Shown here: piece by piece, positions 9,814 through 20,664 of the stretch | How positions within the stretch are numbered: the stretch's first letter is position 1 | How the letters are laid out: the number at the start of each line of letters is the position of its first letter | Assembly: GCA_011009095.1 (NCBI GenBank) | Contig: VTPC01091068.1 | Span: 337,138-401,137 of the forward strand | Reading direction: 5' to 3' | DNA from: Ignelater luminosus | Taxonomy: Eukaryota; Arthropoda; Insecta; Coleoptera; Elateridae | Length of the DNA: 64,000 bases | Notes under the pieces: model-generated | The model's input: only the letters and a program-made list of their open reading frames with translations | Database searches by the model: none | Told to the model about the DNA's origin: nothing | Position numbers and translations under genes: made by a program

Positions 9814-12535
9814 TTACTGTAAATTATTATCATCATCACATACATCCAGGAAGACGTCAAAAGCTTCTCGGTTGCAATTACCATCAGCACTGAAGACATA
9901 TTTATGAAATGTCCCATCCAAACAAATTGCTAGACAATATAGAAACTGTTCATAACAATAAAATCAAAATGGATATATCCTTTCATCTTACCTATAACAG
10001 AACTATTGGGTGCAAAAGCACATACACAAGCACATTCTGGTGGAACAGTAAAATTTGCTAATGCCCATTGGGATTCACCATAGTTTCCTAATACTATTCC
10101 TAGATTAGGTAAGCTAGAAATTTTTCTTTTTGTAGATCTTAATAAAAACAAAATTTTGTTACTTACGTTAAACGACGATTCAAGTTTGTATCTTTTATTG
10201 CAAATATATGAACAGTTCCTTTGTCACTTGAGCAACATAGAAAATCTGAATCTCTGCTGAAGTTTATGCTGAAAATTTTATTGAAGTGATTGAATTAACT
10301 TATACTAAGTTAAGGCCGTTTTACATCTATCTAAATTTGAAAATAAAGTTAGAACATAATTTAGTACTAAATTCTGAATCTGTCGTGTTCTATTTCTGAA
10401 GCTAAATTGACGCACTAAATGTGTGCAAGTCTTGTACGAGGATAATTTGAAAAGTTCTCGGAATGATCTATACGCTGCGTATAGATCTGCCCTCTCAACA
10501 TGGGCTTTCAGGAAAACTATAGAAACCCCCCCCAAAAACTTGAGGGCCTAAACCGAACTTAAGTCTCCATCACCATATACCAGAGACAAAACTGCAGTCA
10601 AGACAGTAAACAGAAGCTAGTTGCTCAGCTCCGAAGAAGTCGGTTTCCTCAGCTGGTAAAGTTATGGCGTCAGTATTCTGGGACTCGAGCGGAATACTTT
10701 TGATTGATTACTTGCTTTGCGCATGTCTGTTTTATACTAAAATTTATGCAAAATTTACAACAATGTAAAATGTGCTACTAAATAAATTCTTAACTAAATT
10801 TAAGTTTGAAATTTAGTTGTAGATTTTGCTGCATGACACTATTTGGAATTTAGTGAAAAATTTAATACTAAATTATGTTCTAGATTTATTTACAAATTTA
10901 GATAGATGTAAAATGATCTTTATTTAAAATAAGCTAATTTGCTCAACTTCAGTGAAGAAAAAGCAAAAATATCTTAATTTCTATTACCAATAAACCGTTG
11001 CTTGATCTGACCCCCTTCGTAATTCCACAAGCAGATTTTTGCTAACTGAATCCCAAACGCGTATTAATGTTCCCTTAGCTGATGCTGTAGCTATTCTAGT
11101 TCCTTGTTGATTCAAAGCAATGCAAGCAAGTTCATTTTTATGAGCAGGTATGCATACAGGAGCACTTGAAGTTGCCATTTCAGTACTACACAAATCCTAA
11201 AGATTTTTTTTTATATTTTAAAATAAAAATTAAAAAGAAGTTTAAATAACTGGATAGTGTTAACAAAGAACCAAGTGCTATTTAAATATGTGACACCTGG
11301 TTTCTTGTTCATTAACACTATCCAATTTACTGTCGTATTTCCATCAATTTTGTTTGCTTAACATCTATTAAATAATTAAATAATGCATACTTACTACAAT
11401 CTGAACACTACCAGGTTTGTGACCGGGGAAAATTAAAATCTGCTTTTCTGCAGAAGCTAATGGACTTATTTCACAAAGACCAAGAGGATTCTCTTTTGTC
11501 TCCAAAGAGAATAACCGCTGAGTAGGTGAGGGAAAAGAAAACACATGAATATGTGTTAATAAGGCAACTGCCAATCTGAAATAAAATTAATATTGCCTTA
11601 GAATTTGTAAAATTATAATTACGATGCCTAAGTATGTATTGCAGCTATAGCAGTCAAAGCACTTCAGATAAATAATAATAATTTAAACTAAAAGCACAAA
11701 ATTAAGAATGTCCATATAAAAACTTGTCTTATCCATTATAAATCAATATACTTAAAAGAAAGTTTTGAAATGGGGCTCTTCAATAAAGCAATTGAAGTAT
11801 AATAACATATGAGATAGAGAGAGAGAGAGAGAGAGAGAGAAAATGGTAACTGCATTGTTAAGCTGTAATAGTAATTAAATGAACAACTCCTTACATACTT
11901 ATAGTCATGTCATATTTGAATTTTAATTCATTAGCCAACTAATTAAGTAATTAATTTACTAATTATAATTAGTAAAGTATGTTTATCTTGTCTAAATATC
12001 TCAAAGTTAATTATGTATAACCGGTAACACCTCTAGAATAACCAAGTGACATCATCATACTACAGGGCATAACTTAAATAGTTTTGTCATTCAAGCAATA
12101 CTTACTTATCTTTACGTAATCGCACTGCTTTTATAGGAGAAGAGAATGTTAATTCTAGAACAAATTTCTTTGTAGCATCATCGAAAAGCAGCAGCGTATT
12201 ATCTGCAAATTTTGGTCTTGAACCTCCAGAGACTATTGCTATTATATTTGTACGAAGTAACATCTCACAATGTGAGACACTACCCATTAATTCAAAATCT
12301 AAAACAAGACTAATTAACGAAATCGTTGGAACATAAATGCGTAAATTTACCAAAATGAGCCTTTTCAACGAGAGGATCAACATTGTATATTCGAAGACCG
12401 CTTTCCATAGCACAAGAAAAGCATCCTATGTATAAAAACACGTGTATTGAAAGTTTCCAAAACATCTAACCTTGTTTGCAACTTACCTTGGTCTTGGTTG
12501 AATTTAATATTCAGCACTGCTCTAGCACTTCCCAT
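9814..12535 (-). CDS. WDR45: WDR45 / WIPI4, PROPPIN-family autophagy beta-propeller
   Basis: A phosphoinositide-binding seven-bladed beta-propeller of the Atg18/WIPI family. It acts at the phagophore with ATG2. Eight exons on the minus strand: 12487-12535, 12351-12425, 12106-12298, 11395-11575, 10988-11196, 10167-10268, 9992-10137, 9814-9929. They join to 356 aa (human WDR45 is about 360). The lipid-binding L/FRRG motif is intact in exon 5 ([10 protein letters not shown]). Other signatures are [56 protein letters not shown] and the C-terminal [17 protein letters not shown]. The [13 protein letters not shown] segment and the acidic C-terminus favour WDR45 over WDR45B. Intron 5 carries a MITE of about 0.6 kb and intron 4 a small hairpin element; neither interrupts an exon. 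The start has no in-frame competitor because exon 1 is only 16 codons. Confidence 0.96.
10311..10922. mobile_element. MITE with ~75-bp terminal inverted repeats in WDR45 intron 5
   Basis: The left end (TTTTACATCTATCTAAATTT) is repeated inverted at the right end (AAATTTAGATAGATGTAAAA). Similarity continues for about 75 bases on each side, including AGAACATAATTTAGTA. The middle has no coding capacity and includes a C-run. This is a non-autonomous DNA transposon of unknown superfamily. The exact ends and target duplication are uncertain because the outermost 6-8 bases match poorly. Confidence 0.7.
11249..11327. repeat. Short hairpin mini-MITE, copy 2 (WDR45 intron 4)
   Basis: Arms TGGATAGTGTTAACAAAGAA and, inverted, TTCTTGTTCATTAACACTAT form a hairpin of about 80 bp. 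It is clearly related to the hairpin at 9531-9615. Confidence 0.6.
11811..11841. repeat. (GA)n microsatellite
   Basis: About 30 bases of GA dinucleotide repeat inside WDR45 intron 3. Confidence 0.95.
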
Positions 12536-13391
12536 ATTTATTGGAGATCAATTTAATTGCATTTAAAAGTATTACACACACAAATTATACTTGATCAACA
12601 AGTTTTTTTCAACATAACTAACAAATACTGGATGCCGATAGATAAGCACACTTACTTGATTCTTTTGTTTTTAAAATGTTCCTGATGTTTTGATGTTCTC
12701 AGCTGTTTGCTGTTTTCAATTTTCAATGCCAATAATACCAATATAATAATAGTTAAGCGGAAATAACTAGAAATTATTATTATGACCAAACAAAATTTGA
12801 AGCAGGGCAGCCAACTTATTTCTTTGGTTGTCTAAAATCTCCGACAAAAGACAATGTTGCCAGATATACAGGAAATTGCCGCAAATACGCATTTAAATTT
12901 TACTAATTTAGTTTTCTGAGTTCAGTTTAATGGTGTAGTAATAATTTCAACACCTATTTTGCTTTTGTTTTGTTATAAACAATAGTTATTTCTATGTCAA
13001 TGCACCAAAGTGATCACATGAGTGATAAAAAGAACTTTGGTGACGAGTTAGATTAGATTCTTTCTGAAATTGTAAGATTAATAAAATTATACAATTTGAA
13101 ACAACAATACTTTACTAACGATTTTAAAAATAGTTACTTACGTAGCAAGTCGGGGAAGTGATACTTTACAGGATGAGCAGGGCCTGCCTTCTGCAACTGC
13201 ATATTAAAAAAATAAAGATCTAAAATAGAAAAATCTAAAAAAGATAGAATTCGATTGAAATATCAGCTTTGTTATTTTGTTCTTGATAAAATTAGCCAGG
13301 AAAGAATTTTCCTGTCTTGGTAGGTAAAATAAAATGACGCTTTTCTGATGTTTTTTTGCGTCAAAAAAGTTGTAACTATAGTGACAGTTGA
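12536..13391. other. Upstream of WDR45, nothing recognised
   Basis: Contains the presumed WDR45 promoter and 5' UTR on the minus strand. I see no core promoter motif, open frame or repeat end. Confidence 0.4.
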
Positions 13392-13874
13392 CCCATATAG
13401 CACACGGGCATCCTATGGACGTCCATTGAATGTCTAAATTTCGGCGGACGGTTGTCCAGTGGACGTCCAACTTTTGACTGACGGACGTCCAATGGATGTC
13501 CAGTGGACGTACATTTGTCACAACTTTGGACATTTTACGGTCGTTGGTTACTGGACGTAATTTGTACATTTTTTGTACGTAATTTGAACAAAATTTGGAC
13601 AATTTTTGGACATAATTCGGACGAAGTATGGGCCAAAATTGGATGTCCACTAACGGTCGTCCAATGAACGTCCAAACACGGACATTCTATGGATGTCCGA
13701 ATTAAGTCTATGGATGGTCGGATGACTTTTGGATGTTCAGTGGACGTCCACTAACGGTCGTCCAGTAGACGTTCAAACATGGACGTCCTATGGATGTCCA
13801 GTTTACGTCCATGGACGTCGGGACGAAATTTGGATGACAAATGGACGTCCACTTGATGTCCGCTGCTATATGGG
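13392..13874. mobile_element. Non-autonomous element packed with GGACGTCC palindromes
   Basis: An element of 483 bp bounded by the inverted repeat CCCATATAGCA (13392-13402) and TGCTATATGGG (13864-13874). Its interior is built from dozens of degenerate copies of a self-complementary core, TGGACGTCCA, mostly spaced 10-25 bases apart (for example 13411-13520 and 13640-13850). The open frames reading through it are products of the repeat and not genes. I infer a DNA transposon derivative from the terminal repeats. I cannot name the superfamily, and no target duplication is obvious. Confidence 0.65.
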
Positions 13875-15904
13875 GAAGAGACAATTAAATTACTAAACAG
13901 AAATCATTTAATTCCATAATAAAAAATATAGCGTATTTATTAATTCTTTTATACCAAGAGATGGTTCACACAGAGTTGTTTCTCCTAAGAGGGTACACTG
14001 GTACCATCTTGAGATTTCTGGTACAAAAAAATTGATTTTGCAATCACAAACTCAGTAAAGTAGAATTTTAATCTTATCTTTTTCTTACCTACCTAATTTT
14101 ACAAAAAGAACTTGAGAAAACTTCTGGTACATTATCTCCTTAAGTGTTGTACTATTTGTAACCTCTTAAAAACAACCGGCACAACACTGAATCCCTATTT
14201 TGTTAAAAAAATAAACAATGAGTTTATTTATGAATCTGTTATTTACGCTGTAACAATAAAAAACCAAACTCGTCTAAATCAGGAAGTTTTGCCTGTTTTG
14301 GATATCATTTTACTGAAGCTTTTGTCTTTTTAAAAACGTCCACGGTTTATTACTAGATAGCTGCTAAAAACGAAAATATCCAATTTTCTTTAAAGAGGAA
14401 TACCTCAAGAACAAGCGAAGGTATATAAAATAATGACAAAGAAGAGGTTTTAGAGAATTTACTCCCAAACCCAAAAAAATTATTTTTGCGATCGTCTTCT
14501 GTTTTACTTCGGCAGTGGAATATAAACGCAAAATTTTTTTAAATAGAACATCTGCTTGATTTTCATATTGCTGAATAGCATCTTTAAATGCTTTTCAGTG
14601 ATATAAAATGTGGCATAGTTATTCTTTTGTTTTAGCAAGTTATGAGGTGAAACCATTTTTCAACGTAGTGTGCCACAAGTAATCATGACATCAAACATAT
14701 GGCAATCGTAGTTTTGTCAAATAAATTGTATTTGTTATGAAACAATTGCTAAAAGCAAGAGTAAGACGCTTTTAAAGTAATGTTAGATGTTAGACGTTAA
14801 ATATTAAGTATTAAGTATTAGATATTGGATATTTAATATTATAGTTTGGCAAACTTTACCCCATTAGATCGTCTTCCAATTTACCTGTTTGGAGAAATAG
14901 TATCTATCTAAATAATCTCAAATAAGACAAGCATAATGCTTTGGCCTTCCATCGAGTCGTTACTGTTACTCTTACTGATATTCTTAAGGACGTTCCCAAG
15001 CAAACATACCTAGAAAATAAATTTTCTTCGAAGTTTTTTGAAAATTTGTATATATATATATATATATATATATATACAAATAAGATATATATTAATGTCC
15101 TTTATACGTAGGAAAAGTTTCAGTACCCCTTGCGGTACTAAATTTGTAGATTTTGGCTGTTAATACTTGCATTTTTAACATAGAAAGCATACATCAAACT
15201 AGGTTGAAACGGATGTTTTATGGTATAACAATGGTAATTTTCTTCCAATTTTTTTGAAAAACTGAGAATGATTAATTGAGAATATGACAAATATTTTTCT
15301 GTAAAAAAATTATAGCAAGCAAGTCTCGTTTCTTTTTCTTCTGACGTTAGGTATCTTATCTATGGATTACACCTTGTACAATCAGACGTAAGCTTAGAAC
15401 ATCCGGAAGGCATTTCTCTACAACTTATTTTATTAATGCATTATCTTTACAAATTGGCAGAAGCGAAGTTTATTATGCAAGAGCCAATTAGAAAGTTTGA
15501 TGGCATTCCATAACAAATACTTGAATAACGTTATAATTGTTGGGTGTGGACCATACAAAGTTATACTGCAGTAACCAGCAATCACTATTAAGAAGTAATG
15601 AGAACACTAACCCAACAAACATAAATAAAAAGGCCAAATGTTGACCACATAGCATGCTGCCATTAGTACGCTGTACTTGCAGGATACTGACAAACAGTGA
15701 TGGGCCTGATCATATAGGTCACACTGACCAGAAGCAGGGCCAATGCTTTACCAGTAACTAATGCCTGCATCTTGCCATCAAGGGCCCATTACAGTGCCAG
15801 TAGGTTTACACAGTGATGGTTTTCTTCTGGCCCATTACATGAAATACACACACATTTTACATATATTTTACCTTTACAATGCCAGCAGTATACCAGTACT
15901 AAGA
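13875..15904. other. Gene-free AT-rich stretch with a (TA)n tract
   Basis: No supported gene. A (TA)n microsatellite lies at 15049-15076. Short tandem TTAGATGTTAGACGTTAAATA-like motifs occur near 14785-14840. A patch at about 15640-15860 repeats GGGCC and CCAGTA motifs and may be an unrecognised repeat. Confidence 0.4.
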
Positions 15905-16011
15905 AAATGACCCTGCCCGAAGAAAGAACGCTTATGGCTAATTTTTGATTTTTAAATAAAACTTATTTTAAATTTTAGACATAAGCATCCTTTCTTCGGA
16001 CAAGGTCACAT
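15905..16011. repeat. Foldback repeat
   Basis: An imperfect hairpin: TGACCCTGCCCGAAGAAAG on the left pairs with CTTTCTTCGGACAAGGTCA on the right, and GCTTATG pairs with CATAAGC inside. It looks like a very small MITE, but no second copy was found in the window. Confidence 0.6.
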
Positions 16012-16437
16012 ATGCCTTTTATTAAGTTTTTGTTATTCTAAACTAAATCAATAAATAATAGAAGCACATAATTTTATTATAATTTACAATAAACACAAAA
16101 ATCCTACTGTCTCCCCACAAACAAAAATTCAAATGCTCGTGCAAGCATTGACCATTATTTTCGTCCTTGTTTGAACTCATCGGTGGAAGATAATGATAGT
16201 CAATACTTGCCCGCTTCATGTTGGTTATATACAAAGCTAATACAACATTAGCAGCATGAAAATACTAAGGCGCCTTCTAATAGCAATGGCTCGACATGCC
16301 GTTCTTATTCAAAAATTAAATATTTTCAAAATGGGAAATATAGAAAGAATTGTTCTAATTTTTAGTGTGTTTTTGTTTATAATAAATAATATTTGGCCGT
16401 TTGCTGGGTGCGCTGCGGTTGTTACGGTTACTATTTA

Positions 16438-17446
16438 TACATGGTGATTCCGAAATAAAGGGTATCCTTTTAAGAGGTGATAAGTGAGGTTAAAAGAAAA
16501 AAAAAATTAAAAAAACGAAGTGGCTCTGTGAAAGTTGAAAATTTTGACAACTATCCTAAATATTAAAAACTGAAGCCGTCTCTGGTTAGAAAAAGAAAAG
16601 TGTTTCTTGTATTGTCGCCTTAAAAAGTGAAAGTTAAGGAGATTTACGTTGTTTTTAAACCCTTGTAGTGCAAGAACAAAAATTTACCAGACATGCCTAT
16701 TTTCTTGGAACTAATAGTGCAGCTGTAGCAGCACAATCAACAATAGATGCAATCATAAGCTACCCCCTGAACATTTTACAACTTTCCCTTCTTAAATCTG
16801 AAGTATGTTTAACATGCAGGGTTGTTGTAATTCGTTAAAACAGTAAAAAAATAATAACAAAATTTATGTTACGAACAATTAGACTCCAGTCTCACAAGCA
16901 ACATTTTAATCCCTTATTATTATTTAGTCACATAAATAGGTAACATTTTAAATGGCAATGGATTACACATACTACTTGAATGAAACATGCGTATGGAAGG
17001 TACTACTAACTATCACCTCGGTATTTAATTCAATTTAATAAATTCAACCAATTTTTATTTATGTAGCATAATGCTTATTGAAGTTTTTGGTTCTTCGGAA
17101 GTTTACAGAAAAAATCACTAACAGTAAAATTTTAATATTTTTCCGTTTGCAGATTAAAAAGTAAAAGTTCCTTTATGGCATTGTAGAAACCAGATAAACT
17201 ATTATACCCCTCACATAAATAGCAAGAACTACCTGCCAATGACAAGGACAGTCAATCAACCCCTATCTATTTTTGCTGAAGTAAAAGTATGAGAGCAGGA
17301 CCGGCTTGGCTTAGTGATTAAATTTCAATCGCATTTTTCTCGGAAACTATGCAATTTTTACCTACCGTTTTTTATCGCAAATGTATGTACTATCACACTG
17401 CTATCTACCTTTAAGAGGATACCCTTTATTTCGAAATCACCCTGTA
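16438..17446. mobile_element. TA-flanked inverted-repeat element, ~1 kb
   Basis: The left end (CATGGTGATTCCGAAATAAA, then GGGTATCCTTTTAA) is repeated inverted at the right end (CAGGGTGATTTCGAAATAAA, then GGGTATCCTCTTAA), flanked by TA on both sides. This is the arrangement of Tc1/mariner-type elements. The roughly 930-bp interior has no transposase I can recognise, so this is a non-autonomous or decayed copy. Confidence 0.7.
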
Positions 17447-17500
17447 TATGTGACCAGTGGCTGGCTGAGCTAAGGATGCCAATGCCGGCTTTGTTATGGT

Positions 17501-17716
17501 TACTATACCTTTTCAACTTCAAATTGGGAACAAACAATTTCGAATTGGGAATAATCAGTTTGAAATTGGGAATAATCAATTTCAAGTTGAGACCAATCAA
17601 CTTCAAATTGAAACTAACCAATATCAGATTAAACAATCTGCAATCAGTTGTAATAACTTTGAACTGTCATATTTAACTAATAACAATAAGTGTAATTAAT
17701 AAATGCTTCATTTACG

Positions 17717-17753
<37 letters not shown>

Positions 17754-17903
17754 CACACAGTAATTGATTAATTTCATTATGAAACTGATTATTCCCAACT
17801 TGAAATTGATTAGTCTCATTATGAAACTGATTATTACCAATTTGAAAATGATTATTTCCATTTTGAAATTGATTGTTTCCAATTTGAAGTTGAAAAGGTA
17901 TAA
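17501..17903. mobile_element. 21-bp-repeat MITE, copy 1
   Basis: The element begins TACCTTTTCAACTTCAAATT and ends with the inverted complement (AATTTGAAGTTGAAAAGGTA). Each arm consists of diverged tandem 21-bp units of the type CAATTTCAAATTGGGAATAAT. The arms meet at a central (AT)n run at 17719-17749. Because 21 is a multiple of three, the arms stay open in several frames (translating as FKLGIIN repeats), but these are not genes. The flanking TA suggests Tc1/mariner-type mobilisation. A second copy lies at 38294-40058. Confidence 0.75.
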
Positions 17904-17962
17904 ATATGTGGCCAATGGCTGGCTAGCTAAGGCTGCCAATTCCGGCTTTGTTGCGGTTACTG

Positions 17963-18780
17963 TACAGGGTTAGCTAAAAGTCTAGAAACAGTCTTATTGT
18001 AGCAATATTGATAGAATTAGCTGAATAATAAACCTTGGGGGGTATATTACACTATTTTATCTACATTTGACAGATAAAAAAAAATAATTCAATTATCCAG
18101 TTTCGGGTAATTGATATCAACTTTTAATTTTTAAATGGCACCCTAGTATTTTGATGACATTTTCTAAATCGGCATCAAATTGTAGATACGACAGCAAAGA
18201 AAAAATTAAATTAAATAATTCGCTTCGCTATAATAAATTAATAAAATTGCAGTTTTACTGTATTGCAGTGTATTTAGTCCTGTTAATAGGCAGAGCCATT
18301 ATGATTTTTTTAAGTGTAGTGTGCTCCGCCTACATCATCTAGCTGCATCCTATAGGTGGGGAGTTGGAATACAACACTTAAAGGGTAGGGTAATACGGGT
18401 CATTAGCAACGGCCGTCAGCTTAGTATCATAATGGCTCCGCCTATTGACAGGACTAAATACACTGAAATGCACTAGAACTGCAAACTTTATTAATTTATT
18501 ATAGCGAAGCGAGTTATTTTATTTAATTTTTTTCTTTGCTGTCGTATTGTCGTATCTAGAATTTGATGCAGATTTAGAAAATGTCATCAAAATACTAGAG
18601 TGCCATTTAAAAATTAAAAGTTGATATCAATATTACGCAAAACTGGATAATTGAATTAATTTTTTTACCTGTCAGAATGTAGATAAGATAGTCTAATACA
18701 CCCCCCAAGGTTTATTATTCCGCCAATCCTATCGATATTGCTACAATAAGACTGTTTCCAAACTTTTGGCTAACCCTGTA
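17963..18780. mobile_element. Long palindromic TA-flanked element (foldback)
   Basis: An 818-bp near-palindrome. Each arm is about 360 bases, starting CAGGGTTAGCTAAAAGTCTA on the left and the diverged inverse on the right, flanked by TA. The arms share CAATAAACCTTGG-type and CGCTTCGCTATAATAAATTA blocks and meet at a spacer of about 80 bases near 18340-18415. There is no coding capacity. It is interpreted as a Tc1/mariner-derived MITE able to form a very long hairpin. Confidence 0.8.
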
Positions 18781-19089
18781 TATGTGGCCAATAGCTGGCC
18801 AAGCCCACACTGCAGGCAACTGCAACACTGTTCACATCGATGATAGTAAGGTGTGAGTTGTGTATAAATCACCAAGGACATTATTTTAAACAATTTCTGT
18901 ATCATTATGAGTCGGCTCCACAAAAGAAATCAGATAGGTTCTAACATTTAATTTCTCAATTTTACTGCTCGGATTGGTTATAAATTTGTAAAATAGGATC
19001 ATCTGAACGATTAATTGAGAATAAAATGTTAAAATAGACTTGTTTTCTTTTGTGCAACAGGCACTATCATTATTTTCATGCAAAATTAT

Positions 19090-20030
19090 TGTTTAAATGG
19101 GTACATGTCTTTCTTCGATGATGCGATTTTTGCGTCACCTCGCACATCTTGAAAGATTTCACTTGCTGAGTCACCACAAAGATGCAAACAAAGAAAACAT
19201 GGTTTTACAAGCTGTAGTTGAACAACCACGTACCTCTTTACGGAAGATTGAAAGTGCAAAAGGCGTTTCCAAATTGACAGCCGGTGTTTTCCTAAAACGT
19301 TATAAATTCCATCCCTACCGTGGACGTCCTTGCCAAGGCCTCCAAGAAGGCGACGAAATACGAATTTTGCCAGCGGTACATAAGAAATCAAAATCTGATC
19401 CTGAACTTTTCTATGAAAGTTTTATGGTCAGACGAAAGTCGATTTACCAATTGCGGTTTATTTAATCGGAAAAATGCCATTTTGGTCAGATACAAATCCA
19501 CAATTGGTTAGCGGAGTCAGACAGCAGACTACATGGGGATTTAACGTCTGGAAAGGTATAAGTGGTAGTCACATTGTTGGACCGTTTTCTTCAATAAAAA
19601 CCTTAATTCTGAAAGATACCTTTACCTTTTACAAACAAAACTAGCAGATCATCTCATAAAGCTTCCCCTTGCAACCCTTCAAAACATGCTTTTCAGCAAG
19701 ATGGGCACCTGCGCACAATGCTCAAATAATTAGGAATTCTTTAAATAATGAATATCCTGACCATTGGATTGGAAATCGGAGACCGATAAGATGACCCGCA
19801 GGGTCATTAGATATTACGCCTCTTGATTTTTTTTGTATGGGGTTATCTAAAAACTCAAGTTTATTCACGACAATACGAAACAGTGGATGCCTTACAACAG
19901 GCCGTCATTAAAGCAGTAAACAGAATTATTCCGTTGATGCTAAAACTGTCTTGTGAAGCAGTTTTTGATCGGTGTAGAAGGTGCACACGGCAGAATGGAA
20001 ATGTATTTAAATATTTACATTAATATTAAT
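19090..20030 (+). pseudogene. Decayed mariner/Tc1-like transposase
   Basis: Broken plus-strand frames together follow a Tc1/mariner-like transposase. An N-terminal helix-turn-helix region (ENMVLQAVVEQPRTSLRKIE... LKRYKFHPYRG) runs to a first-acid motif, KVLWSDESRFTNCGLFNRKN (near 19420-19480). It is followed by APAHNAQIIRNSLNNEYPDH (near 19700-19760), and then DITPLDFF...WGYLKTQVYS (near 19810-19865), which would carry the third acid. The second Asp codon is lost to mutation, and at least two frameshifts and one stop are present. The spacing of the last two acids would be roughly 40 residues. No terminal repeats were found. Confidence 0.7.
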
Positions 20031-20457
20031 TAGAATTAATTTAATTACAATTTTCACTCATTTGTTTGCAAATTATTATTTGGTAACCTCAAAGCCTACT
20101 ATAGTTAATTTTGTATTTTCTTGTGCTTTCTCTTTTTTATACATAGTCATATGTACATTGTTGAAAAGCTTTTTTATGACGATTTGAGAAATGTAAAAAT
20201 CCAATATGGCGCCCATAAGAAAATAGAAGGCCTAGCATTTTTTTAAAGTCGTTTTTGAAATCCTCATTAGTCGCTATGTCGTTTCTAAAAATATTGTACA
20301 TTTATTTCTAATAACAAATAAAAAAATCAGGATTTTAAAAAATGCACTTTTTTGGTTTTCACCCTGTACTTTTGAAACGGGGCAGATATTTGTCAATGCA
20401 ACCATGAATTATTCATTGGCATATAAATACAAAACTAACTAACTAACCTTGTATCCA

Positions 20458-20664
20458 TTACCGTTTCCAATATTCCCATGTAGGTAATACGCAATAAAAA
20501 TATTTCTTTTTAGTAATTAAAATAAATTTTAAACCTACCACTTTGCTACAATAAGGCTTGCAGAAAACACCATTAACATCTAAAGAAAGTTCTGAGTCAA
20601 GCCGAACCCACGTGAATACTTGAGAAGGATAAAAATACTTATCTTTTCTTCTCCTTCCCTTCAT
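20458..20664 (-). other. Possible zinc-finger (TTF/ZMYM-like) exon remnant
   Basis: A minus-strand frame of 68 codons contains KYFYPSQVFTWVRLDSELS and GVFCKPYCSKV. This pattern (aromatic-rich lead, then G-FCK-C) resembles the N-terminal TTF-type zinc finger of hAT-like transposases. A GTAGGT donor-like site follows the cysteines. Nothing recognisable continues it, so it may be chance. Confidence 0.2.

Noticed and set aside
10305..10535. 76-codon minus-strand frame within WDR45
   Set aside because: It lies wholly within the inverted-repeat MITE in intron 5 and has no homologous exon in WDR45.
13204..13650. 148-codon minus-strand frame with repeated DVHWT/DIQWT
   Set aside because: It is a translation of the GGACGTCC repeat array running into flanking AT-rich DNA, not a gene.
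17719..17749. (AT)n and (TA)n tracts as possible replication or promoter elements
   Set aside because: They are simple microsatellites, one of them forming the core of a MITE, with no other promoter feature nearby.
17314..17973. Overlapping open frames on both strands translating as FKLGIIN-like repeats
   Set aside because: They arise because the 21-bp DNA repeat is a multiple of three and lacks stop codons; they recur wherever the MITE occurs and have no conserved start or domain.
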